Positions 17,781 to 27,432 of a stretch of 64,000 nucleotides of DNA are shown piece by piece (the stretch's first letter is position 1; each line of letters starts with the position of its first letter). Made by a program: the position numbers and the translations under genes. This DNA is from Marivita geojedonensis (GTDB taxonomy: Bacteria > Pseudomonadota > Alphaproteobacteria > Rhodobacterales > Rhodobacteraceae): NCBI RefSeq assembly GCF_002115805.1, contig NZ_JFKC01000012.1, positions 1-64,000 on the forward strand, written 5' to 3'. The notes under the pieces are model-generated. The model worked only from the letters and a program-made list of their open reading frames with translations, was not told the origin of the DNA and did not search any database.

Positions 17781-20718
17781 CCCAAGCGACAGGCCGCGTC
17801 TCTTTTCGCTTCCGCCCGGGGCGGATTTCGCGACTGAGCTGGTTAGGGGACTTAAGGACCGAACCAAGGACCAACCGCCGGAAGCGATGGCGCGGGTCGA
17901 ACTGTTTCTGAACACGCGCCGCATGCAGCGCCGTGTAGAAGCGGTTTTCGACCAAATGGGCGCAGGATTTCTTCCGCGTATTCGTTTGATCACCGACCTT
18001 GCTGACCCGATTGAACGTATACGCCTGCCGCGTCCAATTCCCGCGCTTCGCAGACAGCTTGAACTGGCCGAACTCGTGGGGCGGCTGATCGATTCCGATC
18101 CGAGCCTTGCCCCGCGCTCTGCGATTTATGACCTTGCCCAGAGCCTTGGCGCGCTTCTTGATGAAATGCAGGCTGAAGGTGTAACGCCCAAGGACATTGC
18201 CGCGCTCGACGTGACGGACCAGTCAGGACACTGGGAGCGCGCTCAACGGTTTCTGAATATTGTCACCCAGTATTTCGACCCTTCGAACGACTTGCCGGAT
18301 TCTGCGGCCGTCAACAGAATGGCGTTGGCGAACCGTCTGAACCTATGGCGCGACACACCACCGGATCATCCGGTGATTATCGCAGGATCTACCGGGTCAC
18401 GCGGGACGGCGTTTCAGTTGATGACCACTGCCGCACAGCTGCCTCAGGGGGCGGTAATTCTCCCGGGATTCGACACTGATCTGCCTGAACAGGTGTGGGA
18501 CGTGTTGCGCAGCGATGTCCGCAACACAGAGGCAATGCAGGGTGAAGACCATCCACAATTCCGCTTTGCCCGGCTGATGGAGAAATTGAACCTCCAGCCC
18601 GATGCGGTACGCGCATGGACAATGACACCTCCACCAAGCCCGTCGCGCAACGCTCTGGTCTCACTGGCGCTGCGTCCGGCGCCTGTCACGGATCAGTGGC
18701 TGTCTGACGGACCGAAGCTGCCGTCGCTGGACCAAGCCACTCAGTCTCTAACTCTGCTCGAAGCGCCCTCCCCAAGAGACGAGGCCCGCGCGATTGCGAT
18801 ACGGTTGAGGCAGGCCGCCGAAGATGGAACCACCGCTGCCCTGATCACGCCGGACAGGATGCTCACGCGTCGGGTCTCAGCCATATTGGACCGGTGGGGC
18901 ATTCTGCCAGATGACAGCGCGGGTACACCGGCGCAACTCTCTGCTCCAGGACGGTTATTGCGCCACATCGCACAATTGCGCGTGAACGGGCCGACTGCAG
19001 ACGCCCTGCTGACCATCCTCAAGCATCCGCTTTGCCACACCGGAGCAGATCGGGGGCAACACCGGCTTTGGACGTCAGAACTGGAACTTTTTATCCGGGA
19101 CAAGGGCGTGCCTTACCCTGATCTTGAGCAGTTGATGTCGTGGAAGCGCGCCGACGAGGCCAAAAACTGGCTCGCCTGGATTGACAGATGCCTGTTGCAA
19201 CCCGGCCTGCAGGGCAAGCAATCACTCAGCGATCATGTTGGCCAGCATGTGGCACAGGCCGAAGAGATCTGTGCGGGGTCAGCGAGCGATGATGCGGCGG
19301 AACTGTGGAACAAGAAAGCGGGCGAGACGTGCCGTGCGCAGTTCGAGGACCTTATCGAGAACGCTGGCTTCGGTGGGGCGATGTCCGCGCGCGACTATGC
19401 CGGTCTGATAGACGGAATCCTGCGGTCCGCCGAAGTGCGGGATCGCGATGCACCGCACCCCCATATCCTCATCTGGGGTACCATCGAAGCGCGCGTGATG
19501 GGCGCGGACCTTGTCATCCTTGGAGGTCTGAACGAACATTCATGGCCGGATGTGCCTCCACCAGACCCCTGGCTGAATCGCAGAATGCGCCAGCAGGTCG
19601 GCTTGCTTCTGCCCGAACGGCGTATCGGCCTGTCGGCGCATGATTTTCAGCAGGCCATTGGCGCTCGTGAGGTCTGGCTGACACGGGCTGAGCGCTCGGA
19701 AGATGCGGAAACCGTGCCTTCCCGCTGGCTCAACCGGTTGACCAATCTGATGACGGGTCTGCCCCAGACCGGTGGACCTCAGGCTTTGCAAGCCATGCAA
19801 GATCGGGGAAGATCATGGTTGGCTTTTGGACAGGCTCTCGAAACACCCATCTATGCGCCTCAGGCACCACGGCCCTCACCCGCACCGCCGGTCACCGCGC
19901 GGCCAGATGAGCTTTCGGTTACAAACATCGAAAGGCTGATCCGTGACCCCTACGCGATCTATGGGTCCAAGGTCCTGCGGCTGCGTCAACTGAACCCAAT
20001 CCAGCATGCACCCAATCCGATGCACCGAGGTACCGTGATCCACCGCGTTTTCGAGAAATTCGTCTCTGATACGGTGCAAAATGCGCTTCCTTTGACTGAG
20101 ACGCATTTGATCAAGGTGGCTCAGGACATCCTGAGTTCCGACGTTCCATGGCCAACGGATCGCATTCAGTGGCGCGTTCGCATTGAGAAAATCGCGCGTT
20201 GGTTCGTCGAGGCGGAGCGTGCAAGGCAATCGGCGGCTCGACCGGTTCTGTTCGAAAAGAAAGGGCAAATGCAGGTCGCCGATCCACCGTTCACCGTATC
20301 TGCCAAGGCCGACAGGATCGACTTGAATGACCGTGGCGAAGCGCTGGTGTACGACTACAAAACTGGAACAGCGCCCACAAAAGATCAGCAACTGCAGTTC
20401 GACGTACAGCTTCTGGTTACGGTCGCGCTGATCTGTGAGGGTGGCTTTTCCGACTTCCACCCACGCGGCGTGGCCGATGCGCGGTATATTTCATTCTCCG
20501 GGGATGGTCGCGAGGTGCCCGCACCGTTGCAGGACTGTCCACCTGAAAAGACTTACGCGATGCTCGTCAAACTGATCGATGCTTACCGTGACCCGAACAT
20601 GGGCTTCACCGCGCGCAACCGGATGCACAGGGACATTTTCGGCTCTGATTATGATCAGCTGTCTCGCTTTGGAGAGTGGGATGCATCCGATACGGCAGTC
20701 AGGATACCTGTGACATGA
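17773..20718 (+). CDS. addB: AddB subunit of the double-strand break repair helicase-nuclease (alpha type)
   Basis: 981 residues. Together with AddA it processes DNA double-strand ends for RecA-dependent repair. The N-terminus (RPRLFSLPPGADFATELVRGL) lacks an obvious Walker A loop. The C-terminal RecB-like nuclease motif is clear: AKADRIDLNDRGEALVYDYKTG, with catalytic D..D-x-K. The nuclease domain starts TNIERLIRDPYAIYG and ends FTARNRMHRDIFGSDYDQLSRF. The four cysteines that hold a 4Fe-4S cluster in Firmicutes AddB are absent from both places. The start at ATG 17773 overlaps the preceding gene. Confidence 0.93.
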   Translation: MFDPSDRPRLFSLPPGADFATELVRGLKDRTKDQPPEAMARVELFLNTRRMQRRVEAVFDQMGAGFLPRIRLITDLADPIERIRLPRPIPALRRQLELAELVGRLIDSDPSLAPRSAIYDLAQSLGALLDEMQAEGVTPKDIAALDVTDQSGHWERAQRFLNIVTQYFDPSNDLPDSAAVNRMALANRLNLWRDTPPDHPVIIAGSTGSRGTAFQLMTTAAQLPQGAVILPGFDTDLPEQVWDVLRSDVRNTEAMQGEDHPQFRFARLMEKLNLQPDAVRAWTMTPPPSPSRNALVSLALRPAPVTDQWLSDGPKLPSLDQATQSLTLLEAPSPRDEARAIAIRLRQAAEDGTTAALITPDRMLTRRVSAILDRWGILPDDSAGTPAQLSAPGRLLRHIAQLRVNGPTADALLTILKHPLCHTGADRGQHRLWTSELELFIRDKGVPYPDLEQLMSWKRADEAKNWLAWIDRCLLQPGLQGKQSLSDHVGQHVAQAEEICAGSASDDAAELWNKKAGETCRAQFEDLIENAGFGGAMSARDYAGLIDGILRSAEVRDRDAPHPHILIWGTIEARVMGADLVILGGLNEHSWPDVPPPDPWLNRRMRQQVGLLLPERRIGLSAHDFQQAIGAREVWLTRAERSEDAETVPSRWLNRLTNLMTGLPQTGGPQALQAMQDRGRSWLAFGQALETPIYAPQAPRPSPAPPVTARPDELSVTNIERLIRDPYAIYGSKVLRLRQLNPIQHAPNPMHRGTVIHRVFEKFVSDTVQNALPLTETHLIKVAQDILSSDVPWPTDRIQWRVRIEKIARWFVEAERARQSAARPVLFEKKGQMQVADPPFTVSAKADRIDLNDRGEALVYDYKTGTAPTKDQQLQFDVQLLVTVALICEGGFSDFHPRGVADARYISFSGDGREVPAPLQDCPPEKTYAMLVKLIDAYRDPNMGFTARNRMHRDIFGSDYDQLSRFGEWDASDTAVRIPVT

Positions 20719-23700
20719 GCCGCGACGACGCCACCGAAGCGCAGGTCCGCGCGGCCAATCCCACCGCGTCCACGTGGCTGGGTGCCAATGCTGGATCGGG
20801 CAAGACACGGGTTCTGACGGACCGCGTGGCGAGACTTCTGCTGGGTGGCTCGCGGCCGGAACACATTCTGTGCCTGACATTCACCAATGCGGCCGCAAGC
20901 GAAATGCAGAACCGCCTGTTCAAGCGTCTCGGCGAATGGGCCATGCTGGATGACGACAAGCTTCGGCAAGAACTGACCGAGCTCGGCGAAAGTGACGATC
21001 AACTGAGCGACGATTTTCTTGCCCGCGCGCGGACATTGTTCGCCCGCGCGATCGAAACACCGGGCGGTCTTCGTATTCAGACGATCCACGCATTCTGTGC
21101 CTCGATCCTCCGCCGATTTCCTCTGGAAGCCGGGGTCAGCCCTCAGTTTCAGGAAATCGACGATCGTGCCGCGCAACTGCTCCGCGAACAGATCCTGGAC
21201 GAAATGGCGGAAGGCAGAGGGGCTGATCTGATTGCCGAACTTGCCCATATCGCACCAAACGGTCCGCTCCATGAACTTGCGGATCGTATTGTCGGGCAGC
21301 GGGAGGCCTTTTCCCCCGCAATGACCAGCGATGACCTCAGAAAGCGTTATGGGCTGACCGATGGAGACACGATGCCAATGGTCCTGGCTCAGGTCTTTCC
21401 AGCCGGTGAGACTGCATTTTTAGCTGAGTTAGTGACTGAACTGCGAACCGGCGGAAAGAGCGACAACGACCTTGCAGATGCCATTGATGCGGCGCAAGGA
21501 GCGGATCAGGACGGTTTGCTTGCCCTCGAAAACATCGTGTTCACACAGAAAGGCGAAGTGCGGAAAACCTTTCCCCCGACGGCCAAGCTGCGCAAAGGGT
21601 CGCTGGCAGCAAGCATCAATCGACTGGAAGATCTGTTCGGGCGCATCGAAGCTGCACGGGAAACCCGATTGGCCTTGGATGCCGTTTCGCGGGATACGGT
21701 TCTACACCGGTTCGCTGCCGCATTCCTGAACCGGTACGAGGAAACCAAGCAGGCGCGGGGGTGGCTTGACTTCGACGACCTCATCACGCGGACACGTACT
21801 CTGCTGACCGACAGGCTGCAGGCGGAATGGGTGCTGTACCGACTGGATGGCGGGATCGACCATATTCTTGTGGACGAGGCCCAGGACACCAGCCCCGCGC
21901 AATGGGATGTCATCAACAGATTGGCCCAGGAATTCACGTCTGGCGAAGGCGCGCGCAGCGCAACACGTCGCACGATCTTTGTGGTCGGGGACAAGAAGCA
22001 GTCAATCTATTCCTTTCAAGGCGCCGACCCGAGAGAATTCGATCACATGCGCGCCGCGTTCCGAGATCAGATGCAGATGACCGACGCTCCGCTGCAGGAT
22101 GGGCAGCTCAGCTATTCGTTCCGGTCTTCCGTTCCCATCCTGCGCTTGGTCGATGAACTGTTCAAAGGGCGGGACAAAGCCGGTTTCCTGCCTGATCAGA
22201 CTCACATTTCCTTTCATGACCAACTGCCGGGGCGCGTCGATCTGTGGCCACTGATCGAACCGGCCATTGATGATGGTGACGACTTGCCATGGGACACTCC
22301 AGTGGACCGGGTCAGTCCAACACATCACAACGTCATGCTGGCCCAGCGCATCGCGCGGTTCATCAACAAGACGCTGACCGACGGAACGACCATTCCGACA
22401 GCCATAAAAAACGGGAAGGTCGAATCCAGGTCGGTCCACGCCGGGGACTTCCTGATCCTCGTGCGCAGTCGCGGTCAGTTGTTCAGGGAAATCCTTCGGG
22501 CCTGTAAGGCGCTTGGCTTGCCTATTGCCGGTGCGGACAAGCTCAAGGTGATGGACGAACTTGCTGTCAAAGACCTGCGCGCGCTGCTGTCCTTCCTCGC
22601 AACACCAGAAGACAGTTTGTCGTTGGCGTCCGCTCTTCGATCACCCCTGTTCGGTCTGGATGAACAGGCGATATTTGACCTCGCGCATCGTCGCAAGTCT
22701 CCGCATCTCTGGGAAGAGTTGCGCCGGCGCAGAGACGACTTTCCGGAAGTCCTCGAGGTTCTGGACGACCTCAGGGAACAAGTGGACTTTCTGCGCCCCT
22801 ACGACTTGCTTGAACGGGTTTTGATCCGGCACCGAGGCCGACAGAAACTGATCGGTCGGCTGGGCACAGAAGCAGAAGACGGGATAGACGCGCTACTCAA
22901 CCAGGCGTTGGCGTATGAGCGAACGGACATTCCAAGCCTGACCGGTTTCCTCCACTGGATGGAAACCGACGATATTGAGATCAAGCGCACGGTCGACAGC
23001 GCAGGCGCGCGGATCCGGGTGATGACGATTCACGGTGCGAAGGGCTTGGAAGCGCCTATCGTCATACTTCCGGACACGCACAAGAAAGCGTCTCAGGCGG
23101 GCAGGGACTCCTTCGTCGTCGGTGACGGTGTCGCACACTGGCGCGGCGCCGACAAAACGCGGGCTGCGTATCAAAAGGCGTTGGTTGAACAGGTTCGACT
23201 GTCTGAAGAGGAAGAAAAAGACCGGCTTCTCTATGTTGCGCTGACCCGCGCCGAACGCTGGCTGGTCGTCGCCGGAGCGGGCACTCCGGACCCCAATGCG
23301 GAAAGCTGGCATGACCGGATTTCAGCCAGCTTAGAGACTGTTGGCGGACATCCACACACATTCGGGTTCTACGATGATGGGCCGTCAAAAGGACTTCGGC
23401 TGGAACACATGACCTGGCCGGACATGTGCGCACAACCTGTCCCGCAGGAAACACCGGAACAAACGGCCCTTCCCGACATCTTTCTTTGCGATGCGCCTGC
23501 GATCCAGAAGAATGCTGAGGTGCTGAGTCCATCTGACCTTGGCGGCGCAAAGGCACTTGCGGGTGCGGATGGAGACCTTTCGGACATTGCAAAAGACCGC
23601 GGAACGCTTATCCACCTGTTGCTGGAAACGTTGCCGTCCATGGCTTCTGCTGACAGGCCAGACGCCGCGCGTCTGCTCTTGGATGATCACCCTTTGGCGG

Positions 23701-24107
23701 ACGAAATGGCTGAAGAAGCGATACGCGTTCTCGACACCCCATCGCTTCAACAGTTCTTCGCACCCACCACTCTGGCAGAGGTTCCGATAACAGCGAAAAT
23801 CGATGCGTTTCCCGACACGCAACTGCATGGCGTGATCGATCGGCTGATCATCGACGAAGACCGGATCATTGCCGTGGATTTCAAAACCAACCGCACCGTG
23901 CCGACGACAGAGTCACAGACACCCGAAGGTCTGCTCAGGCAGATGGGCGCGTATCATCAGATGTTGGCTGCCATTTACCCTGACAGGCAGATCGAAACAG
24001 GAATCCTCTGGACGAGGACCGCCACCTACATGCCGTTGTCAAAAGAAACCGTGACACAAGCTCTCGTGAGAGCAAGGCACCTTGACGGCCTTACGGAGGC
24101 TACCTAG
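20715..24107 (+). CDS. addA: AddA helicase-nuclease subunit
   Basis: 1130 residues of a UvrD-type 3'-5' helicase with a C-terminal nuclease. Visible motifs are motif [33 protein letters not shown], motif [18 protein letters not shown], motif [20 protein letters not shown], motif [17 protein letters not shown], and motif [17 protein letters not shown]. The nuclease domain near the end has [24 protein letters not shown]. With AddB it unwinds and trims broken ends. It overlaps addB as ATGA, and trxA follows 49 bases later. Confidence 0.96.
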   Translation: MSRDDATEAQVRAANPTASTWLGANAGSGKTRVLTDRVARLLLGGSRPEHILCLTFTNAAASEMQNRLFKRLGEWAMLDDDKLRQELTELGESDDQLSDDFLARARTLFARAIETPGGLRIQTIHAFCASILRRFPLEAGVSPQFQEIDDRAAQLLREQILDEMAEGRGADLIAELAHIAPNGPLHELADRIVGQREAFSPAMTSDDLRKRYGLTDGDTMPMVLAQVFPAGETAFLAELVTELRTGGKSDNDLADAIDAAQGADQDGLLALENIVFTQKGEVRKTFPPTAKLRKGSLAASINRLEDLFGRIEAARETRLALDAVSRDTVLHRFAAAFLNRYEETKQARGWLDFDDLITRTRTLLTDRLQAEWVLYRLDGGIDHILVDEAQDTSPAQWDVINRLAQEFTSGEGARSATRRTIFVVGDKKQSIYSFQGADPREFDHMRAAFRDQMQMTDAPLQDGQLSYSFRSSVPILRLVDELFKGRDKAGFLPDQTHISFHDQLPGRVDLWPLIEPAIDDGDDLPWDTPVDRVSPTHHNVMLAQRIARFINKTLTDGTTIPTAIKNGKVESRSVHAGDFLILVRSRGQLFREILRACKALGLPIAGADKLKVMDELAVKDLRALLSFLATPEDSLSLASALRSPLFGLDEQAIFDLAHRRKSPHLWEELRRRRDDFPEVLEVLDDLREQVDFLRPYDLLERVLIRHRGRQKLIGRLGTEAEDGIDALLNQALAYERTDIPSLTGFLHWMETDDIEIKRTVDSAGARIRVMTIHGAKGLEAPIVILPDTHKKASQAGRDSFVVGDGVAHWRGADKTRAAYQKALVEQVRLSEEEEKDRLLYVALTRAERWLVVAGAGTPDPNAESWHDRISASLETVGGHPHTFGFYDDGPSKGLRLEHMTWPDMCAQPVPQETPEQTALPDIFLCDAPAIQKNAEVLSPSDLGGAKALAGADGDLSDIAKDRGTLIHLLLETLPSMASADRPDAARLLLDDHPLADEMAEEAIRVLDTPSLQQFFAPTTLAEVPITAKIDAFPDTQLHGVIDRLIIDEDRIIAVDFKTNRTVPTTESQTPEGLLRQMGAYHQMLAAIYPDRQIETGILWTRTATYMPLSKETVTQALVRARHLDGLTEAT

Positions 24108-24156
24108 TCTCCTGCTCCGACTGAAACATGCGCCTGAGCCGCAAGGAGACCTTTCC

Positions 24157-24477
24157 ATGTCCACCGTCGCCGTGACCGATGATACTTTTGACGCCGAAGT
24201 GAAGAATTCCAGCGTGCCCGTAGTGGTCGATTTCTGGGCCGAGTGGTGTGGGCCCTGCAAACAGATCGGGCCCGCACTGGAAGAACTGGCCGCCGAATAT
24301 GGCGATGCCGTAAAGATTGCCAAAGTCGATGTAGACCACAACCCGAACTCTGCCGCCGCAATGGGTGTGCGCGGGATTCCCTCACTGTTCATCTTCAAGG
24401 ACGGTCAGGTGGTTTCGAACAAGACCGGCGCTGCTCCGAAAGCGGCGCTGAAAAGCTGGATCGACGAAAGCATCTGA
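24157..24477 (+). CDS. trxA: Thioredoxin 1
   Basis: 106 residues with the canonical active site WCGPC in [18 protein letters not shown], the cis-proline region [17 protein letters not shown], and the C-terminal helix [11 protein letters not shown]. It is a general cytoplasmic disulfide reductase. ATG 24157 follows AAGGAGAC at good spacing. It is the last gene of the tsaE-addBA run in many alphaproteobacteria and is closed by a strong terminator. Confidence 0.97.
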   Translation: MSTVAVTDDTFDAEVKNSSVPVVVDFWAEWCGPCKQIGPALEELAAEYGDAVKIAKVDVDHNPNSAAAMGVRGIPSLFIFKDGQVVSNKTGAAPKAALKSWIDESI

Positions 24478-24497
24478 TCCGATTGAGGATTTTTCCA

Positions 24498-24525
24498 AAC
24501 GCCCGGCCGCTGTGCCGGGCGTTTT
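24498..24525 (+). terminator. Rho-independent terminator of trxA
   Basis: AACGCCCGGC (24498-24507) pairs with GCCGGGCGTT (24514-24523) around a 6-base loop and runs into TTTTGCGTT. It separates trxA from hslVU. Confidence 0.88.
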
Positions 24526-24536
24526 GCGTTGCAGGG

Positions 24537-24565
24537 CTTGTGTGGGATCACGGTTCGGCCCATAT
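24537..24565 (+). promoter_or_regulatory. Sigma-32-type promoter of hslVU
   Basis: CTTG (24537-24540), an 18-base spacer, then CCCATAT (24559-24565). This fits the heat-shock form CTTG-N17/18-CYTATNT of alphaproteobacteria with one mismatch and the E. coli form CTTGAA...CCCCATNT. It lies about 27 bases before the hslV start and directly after the trxA terminator, where a promoter is needed. Confidence 0.55.
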
Positions 24566-24591
24566 CGTCACTGATGTTAAAGGGGGTTTTC

Positions 24592-25149
24592 ATGGCTGAG
24601 AACGACTTTCCAGGCTGGCACGGCACCACGATCATCGGCGTTCGCAAGGGCGGAAAAGTGGTGATCGCAGGGGACGGTCAGGTCAGTCTTGGCCAGACCG
24701 TGATCAAGGGCACAGCCCGCAAAGTGCGCCGGATTTCACCCGGCGGCTATGATGTGGTGGCGGGTTTCGCCGGATCGACGGCAGATGCGTTTACCTTGCT
24801 CGAGCGCCTGGAAGCCAAGCTCGAAGCGACTCCCGGACAATTGCAACGCGCCAGTGTCGAACTGGCGAAAGACTGGCGTACGGACAAATACCTGCAAAAA
24901 CTCGAAGCGATGCTGATCGTGTCCGATGGCAAGGAACTCTATGTAATCACGGGAGCAGGTGACGTGCTTGAACCCGAGCATGACGTGACTGCAATCGGAT
25001 CTGGCGGGAACTACGCTTTGGCCGCCGGACGCGCGCTGATGGACACCGACAAAGACGCCGAACAGATTGCCCGAGAGGCAATGGCGATTGCGGCGGATAT
25101 CTGCGTCTATACCAACGGCAACCTGACGGTCGAAACCATCAGCGGCTGA
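24592..25149 (+). CDS. hslV: ATP-dependent protease subunit HslV
   Basis: 185 residues of the proteasome-like peptidase of the HslUV (ClpYQ) machine. Unlike E. coli HslV it begins with an 11-residue leader, so the nucleophile should be T12 in [20 protein letters not shown], exposed by self-processing as in other alphaproteobacteria. Other family segments are [41 protein letters not shown], and [23 protein letters not shown] stands before the ATG. It is co-transcribed with hslU 37 bases downstream. Confidence 0.96.
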   Translation: MAENDFPGWHGTTIIGVRKGGKVVIAGDGQVSLGQTVIKGTARKVRRISPGGYDVVAGFAGSTADAFTLLERLEAKLEATPGQLQRASVELAKDWRTDKYLQKLEAMLIVSDGKELYVITGAGDVLEPEHDVTAIGSGGNYALAAGRALMDTDKDAEQIAREAMAIAADICVYTNGNLTVETISG

Positions 25150-25186
25150 ACCGCTGTGGCACGTCTGACGCCGAAGAGGATTTACC

Positions 25187-26500
25187 ATGACTGACCTGAC
25201 CCCCCGCGAGATCGTCTCCGAGCTTGACCGGTTCATCATCGGCCAAAAGGATGCCAAGCGTGCCGTGGCGGTCGCCTTGCGCAACCGGTGGCGCCGAAAG
25301 CAGCTGAGCGACGACCTGCGGGAAGAGGTTTACCCCAAGAACATCCTGATGATCGGGCCAACGGGTGTCGGCAAAACCGAGATCAGCCGACGTCTTGCGA
25401 AACTCGCAAAGGCACCGTTCATCAAGGTCGAAGCGACAAAATTCACAGAAGTGGGATATGTCGGCCGGGACGTCGAACAGATTATCCGTGATCTGGTTGA
25501 TGCCGCCATCGCAATGACCCGCGATCAGATGCGTGAAGACGTCAAAGCCAAGGCCCACGAAGCCGCAGAAAACCGGGTGATCGAAGCTATTGCAGGCGAG
25601 GGTGCGCGCGATGCCACGCGTGAGATGTTCCGCAAAAAGCTCAAGGACGGTCTTCTGGATGACACCATGATCGAACTGGAGCTTCAGGACACGTCAAGCC
25701 CGTTCCCGATGATGGATATTCCGGGTCAGCCCGGAATGGGCGGCGGCGCTGGCATGATGAACCTTGGCGACCTTTTCGGCAAAGCCTTCGCAGGCCGGAC
25801 CACGCGCAAGCGGATGACCGTGGCAGAGAGCTATGAGGTTCTGATCGCGGAAGAGGCTGACAAGCTCTTGGATGACGAGCAGGTCAAGGTCCAGGCGCTT
25901 GAAGCGGTCGAACAGAACGGAATCGTATTTCTGGACGAGATCGATAAGGTCGCCGCGCGGCAGGAGACCCGAGGCGGGGATGTCAGCCGCGAGGGTGTGC
26001 AGCGGGACCTGCTCCCGCTGATTGAAGGCACCACCGTGAGCACAAAACACGGTCCGGTCAAAACCGACCACATCCTTTTCATTGCGTCAGGCGCCTTTCA
26101 CATCGCAAAACCGTCGGATCTGCTTCCAGAGCTTCAGGGGCGGCTTCCGATCCGGGTGAATCTGCGGGCGCTGACCGAAGAAGACTTTGTACGCATCCTC
26201 ACCGAGACGGACAACGCTCTGACCCTTCAATACACTGCGCTGATGGCCACCGAAGACGTGACCGTATCCTTCACCGAGGACGGTATCGCGGCGCTGGCCA
26301 AGATCGCGGCGGATGTAAATCAGTCGGTCGAAAACATCGGCGCGCGTCGTCTCTATACGGTGATGGAACGGGTGTTCGAAGATCTGAGCTTTGATGCACC
26401 GGACAAGTCCGGACAGTCCTTTACAGTGGACGCCGGATTCGTTGACCAGCATCTGGGAGAACTGACCAAATCCGCGGATCTGAGCCGCTACGTTCTGTAA
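25187..26500 (+). CDS. hslU: HslU ATPase subunit of the HslUV protease
   Basis: 437 residues of a Clp/AAA+ unfoldase. It starts [19 protein letters not shown] and has Walker [20 protein letters not shown], the pore loop [12 protein letters not shown], Walker [13 protein letters not shown], the sensor/arginine region [14 protein letters not shown], and [19 protein letters not shown]. The glycine/methionine-rich insert ([20 protein letters not shown]) belongs to the I domain that contacts substrates. It unfolds proteins and feeds them to HslV. GAGGATTTACC precedes the ATG. Confidence 0.97.
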   Translation: MTDLTPREIVSELDRFIIGQKDAKRAVAVALRNRWRRKQLSDDLREEVYPKNILMIGPTGVGKTEISRRLAKLAKAPFIKVEATKFTEVGYVGRDVEQIIRDLVDAAIAMTRDQMREDVKAKAHEAAENRVIEAIAGEGARDATREMFRKKLKDGLLDDTMIELELQDTSSPFPMMDIPGQPGMGGGAGMMNLGDLFGKAFAGRTTRKRMTVAESYEVLIAEEADKLLDDEQVKVQALEAVEQNGIVFLDEIDKVAARQETRGGDVSREGVQRDLLPLIEGTTVSTKHGPVKTDHILFIASGAFHIAKPSDLLPELQGRLPIRVNLRALTEEDFVRILTETDNALTLQYTALMATEDVTVSFTEDGIAALAKIAADVNQSVENIGARRLYTVMERVFEDLSFDAPDKSGQSFTVDAGFVDQHLGELTKSADLSRYVL

Positions 26501-26685
26501 GACATGCGTTTTCTGGACCGGGTTGGCTGAAGCTGAAGACGGGTGCCTGAGCGTGCCCGTCAGGTATCCGAGAACAGTTTCGTTCGGTCAGTTTACCACG
26601 AGCGATTAAGCGACAGACTCTGCGGCGGCTTTTCAGCGTCAGTATGCATCGCTATGTTAGCGCCAACACTGGCAGCGAGGCCCAA

Positions 26686-27363
26686 ATGAAACGATCCCGC
26701 ATCAACGAAATCCTCCGCGAGGGCGATTCCTTTATCCGGTCATTCGGATATACGTTACCGCCTTTCGCCTATCTTTCTCCGGAAGACCTGAGATCCAGCG
26801 ATCACGCAGAGATCAAGACCCGGCGCATGGGCTGGGACATTACCGATTATGGCAAAGAAAACTTCGACGAAATGGGGCTGTTCCTGTTCACGACCCGTAA
26901 CGGGCTGAACAGCGACCTCGGCAAGAAGAGCGCCATGCTCTACGCCGAAAAGATCATGATTTCCCGAGATCGACAGTTGAGCCCGATGCACCGCCATGAC
27001 CTCAAGGTCGAAGACATCATCAACCGGGGTGGAGGCACTTTGGTGATCGAGCTTTTCATGGCCGATGCGCAGGGCGAGATCGATCGCACTTCGGACGTGT
27101 CGGTCATGGTTGACGGCACGATCCGAACACTGGCCGCTGGTGGTCATCTGAAGCTTGATCCCGGTGAGTCAGTGACGCTCTTCCCCAATAACTGGCACGC
27201 CTTCTGGGGAGAGGGTGGGGATGTCCTGATCGGTGAGGTTTCAACCGTGAACGACGATTTGACGGACAACATCTTCGAACAGCCGATCGGCCGGTTCTCC
27301 AACATCGAGGAGGACGAGGCACCGCTTCATCTGCTCGTATCGGATTACGACACTCATCTCTGA
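26686..27363 (+). CDS. D-lyxose isomerase-like cupin
   Basis: 225 residues of the D-lyxose isomerase family (cupin fold, EC 5.3.1.15 type). The metal site appears as HRHDLKVEDI (H-x-H), the glutamate in TLVIELFMAD, and the later histidine in TLFPNNWHAFWGEGGDVLIGE. The enzyme interconverts D-lyxose with D-xylulose, or D-mannose with D-fructose. The true substrate is not clear: no pentose transporter or kinase lies nearby, and the adjacent transporter is of the peptide type on the other strand. ATG 26686 follows GCGAGG; an ATG at 26644 would add 14 atypical residues. Between hslU and this gene I see only weak hairpins. Confidence 0.82.
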   Translation: MKRSRINEILREGDSFIRSFGYTLPPFAYLSPEDLRSSDHAEIKTRRMGWDITDYGKENFDEMGLFLFTTRNGLNSDLGKKSAMLYAEKIMISRDRQLSPMHRHDLKVEDIINRGGGTLVIELFMADAQGEIDRTSDVSVMVDGTIRTLAAGGHLKLDPGESVTLFPNNWHAFWGEGGDVLIGEVSTVNDDLTDNIFEQPIGRFSNIEEDEAPLHLLVSDYDTHL

Positions 27364-27383
27364 CAAACGCCGCCCTGAAACAA

Positions 27384-27413
27384 AAAATGCCCCATCCGAA
27401 GATGGGGCATTTT
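27384..27413. terminator. Bidirectional terminator with a perfect 13-bp stem
   Basis: AAAATGCCCCATC (27384-27396) and GATGGGGCATTTT (27401-27413) are perfect complements with a CGAA tetraloop. The A and T flanks make it a Rho-independent terminator in both directions, shared by the lyxose isomerase-like gene (plus) and the peptide-binding protein gene (minus). Confidence 0.92.
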
Positions 27414-27432
27414 CTTTGGCGTCTTGGTGAAA

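Noticed and set aside
26501-26685. A small gene or terminator between hslU and the isomerase-like gene
   Set aside because: Only an imperfect hairpin (ACGGG...CCCGT) without a T run, and no frame with a start and ribosome site.
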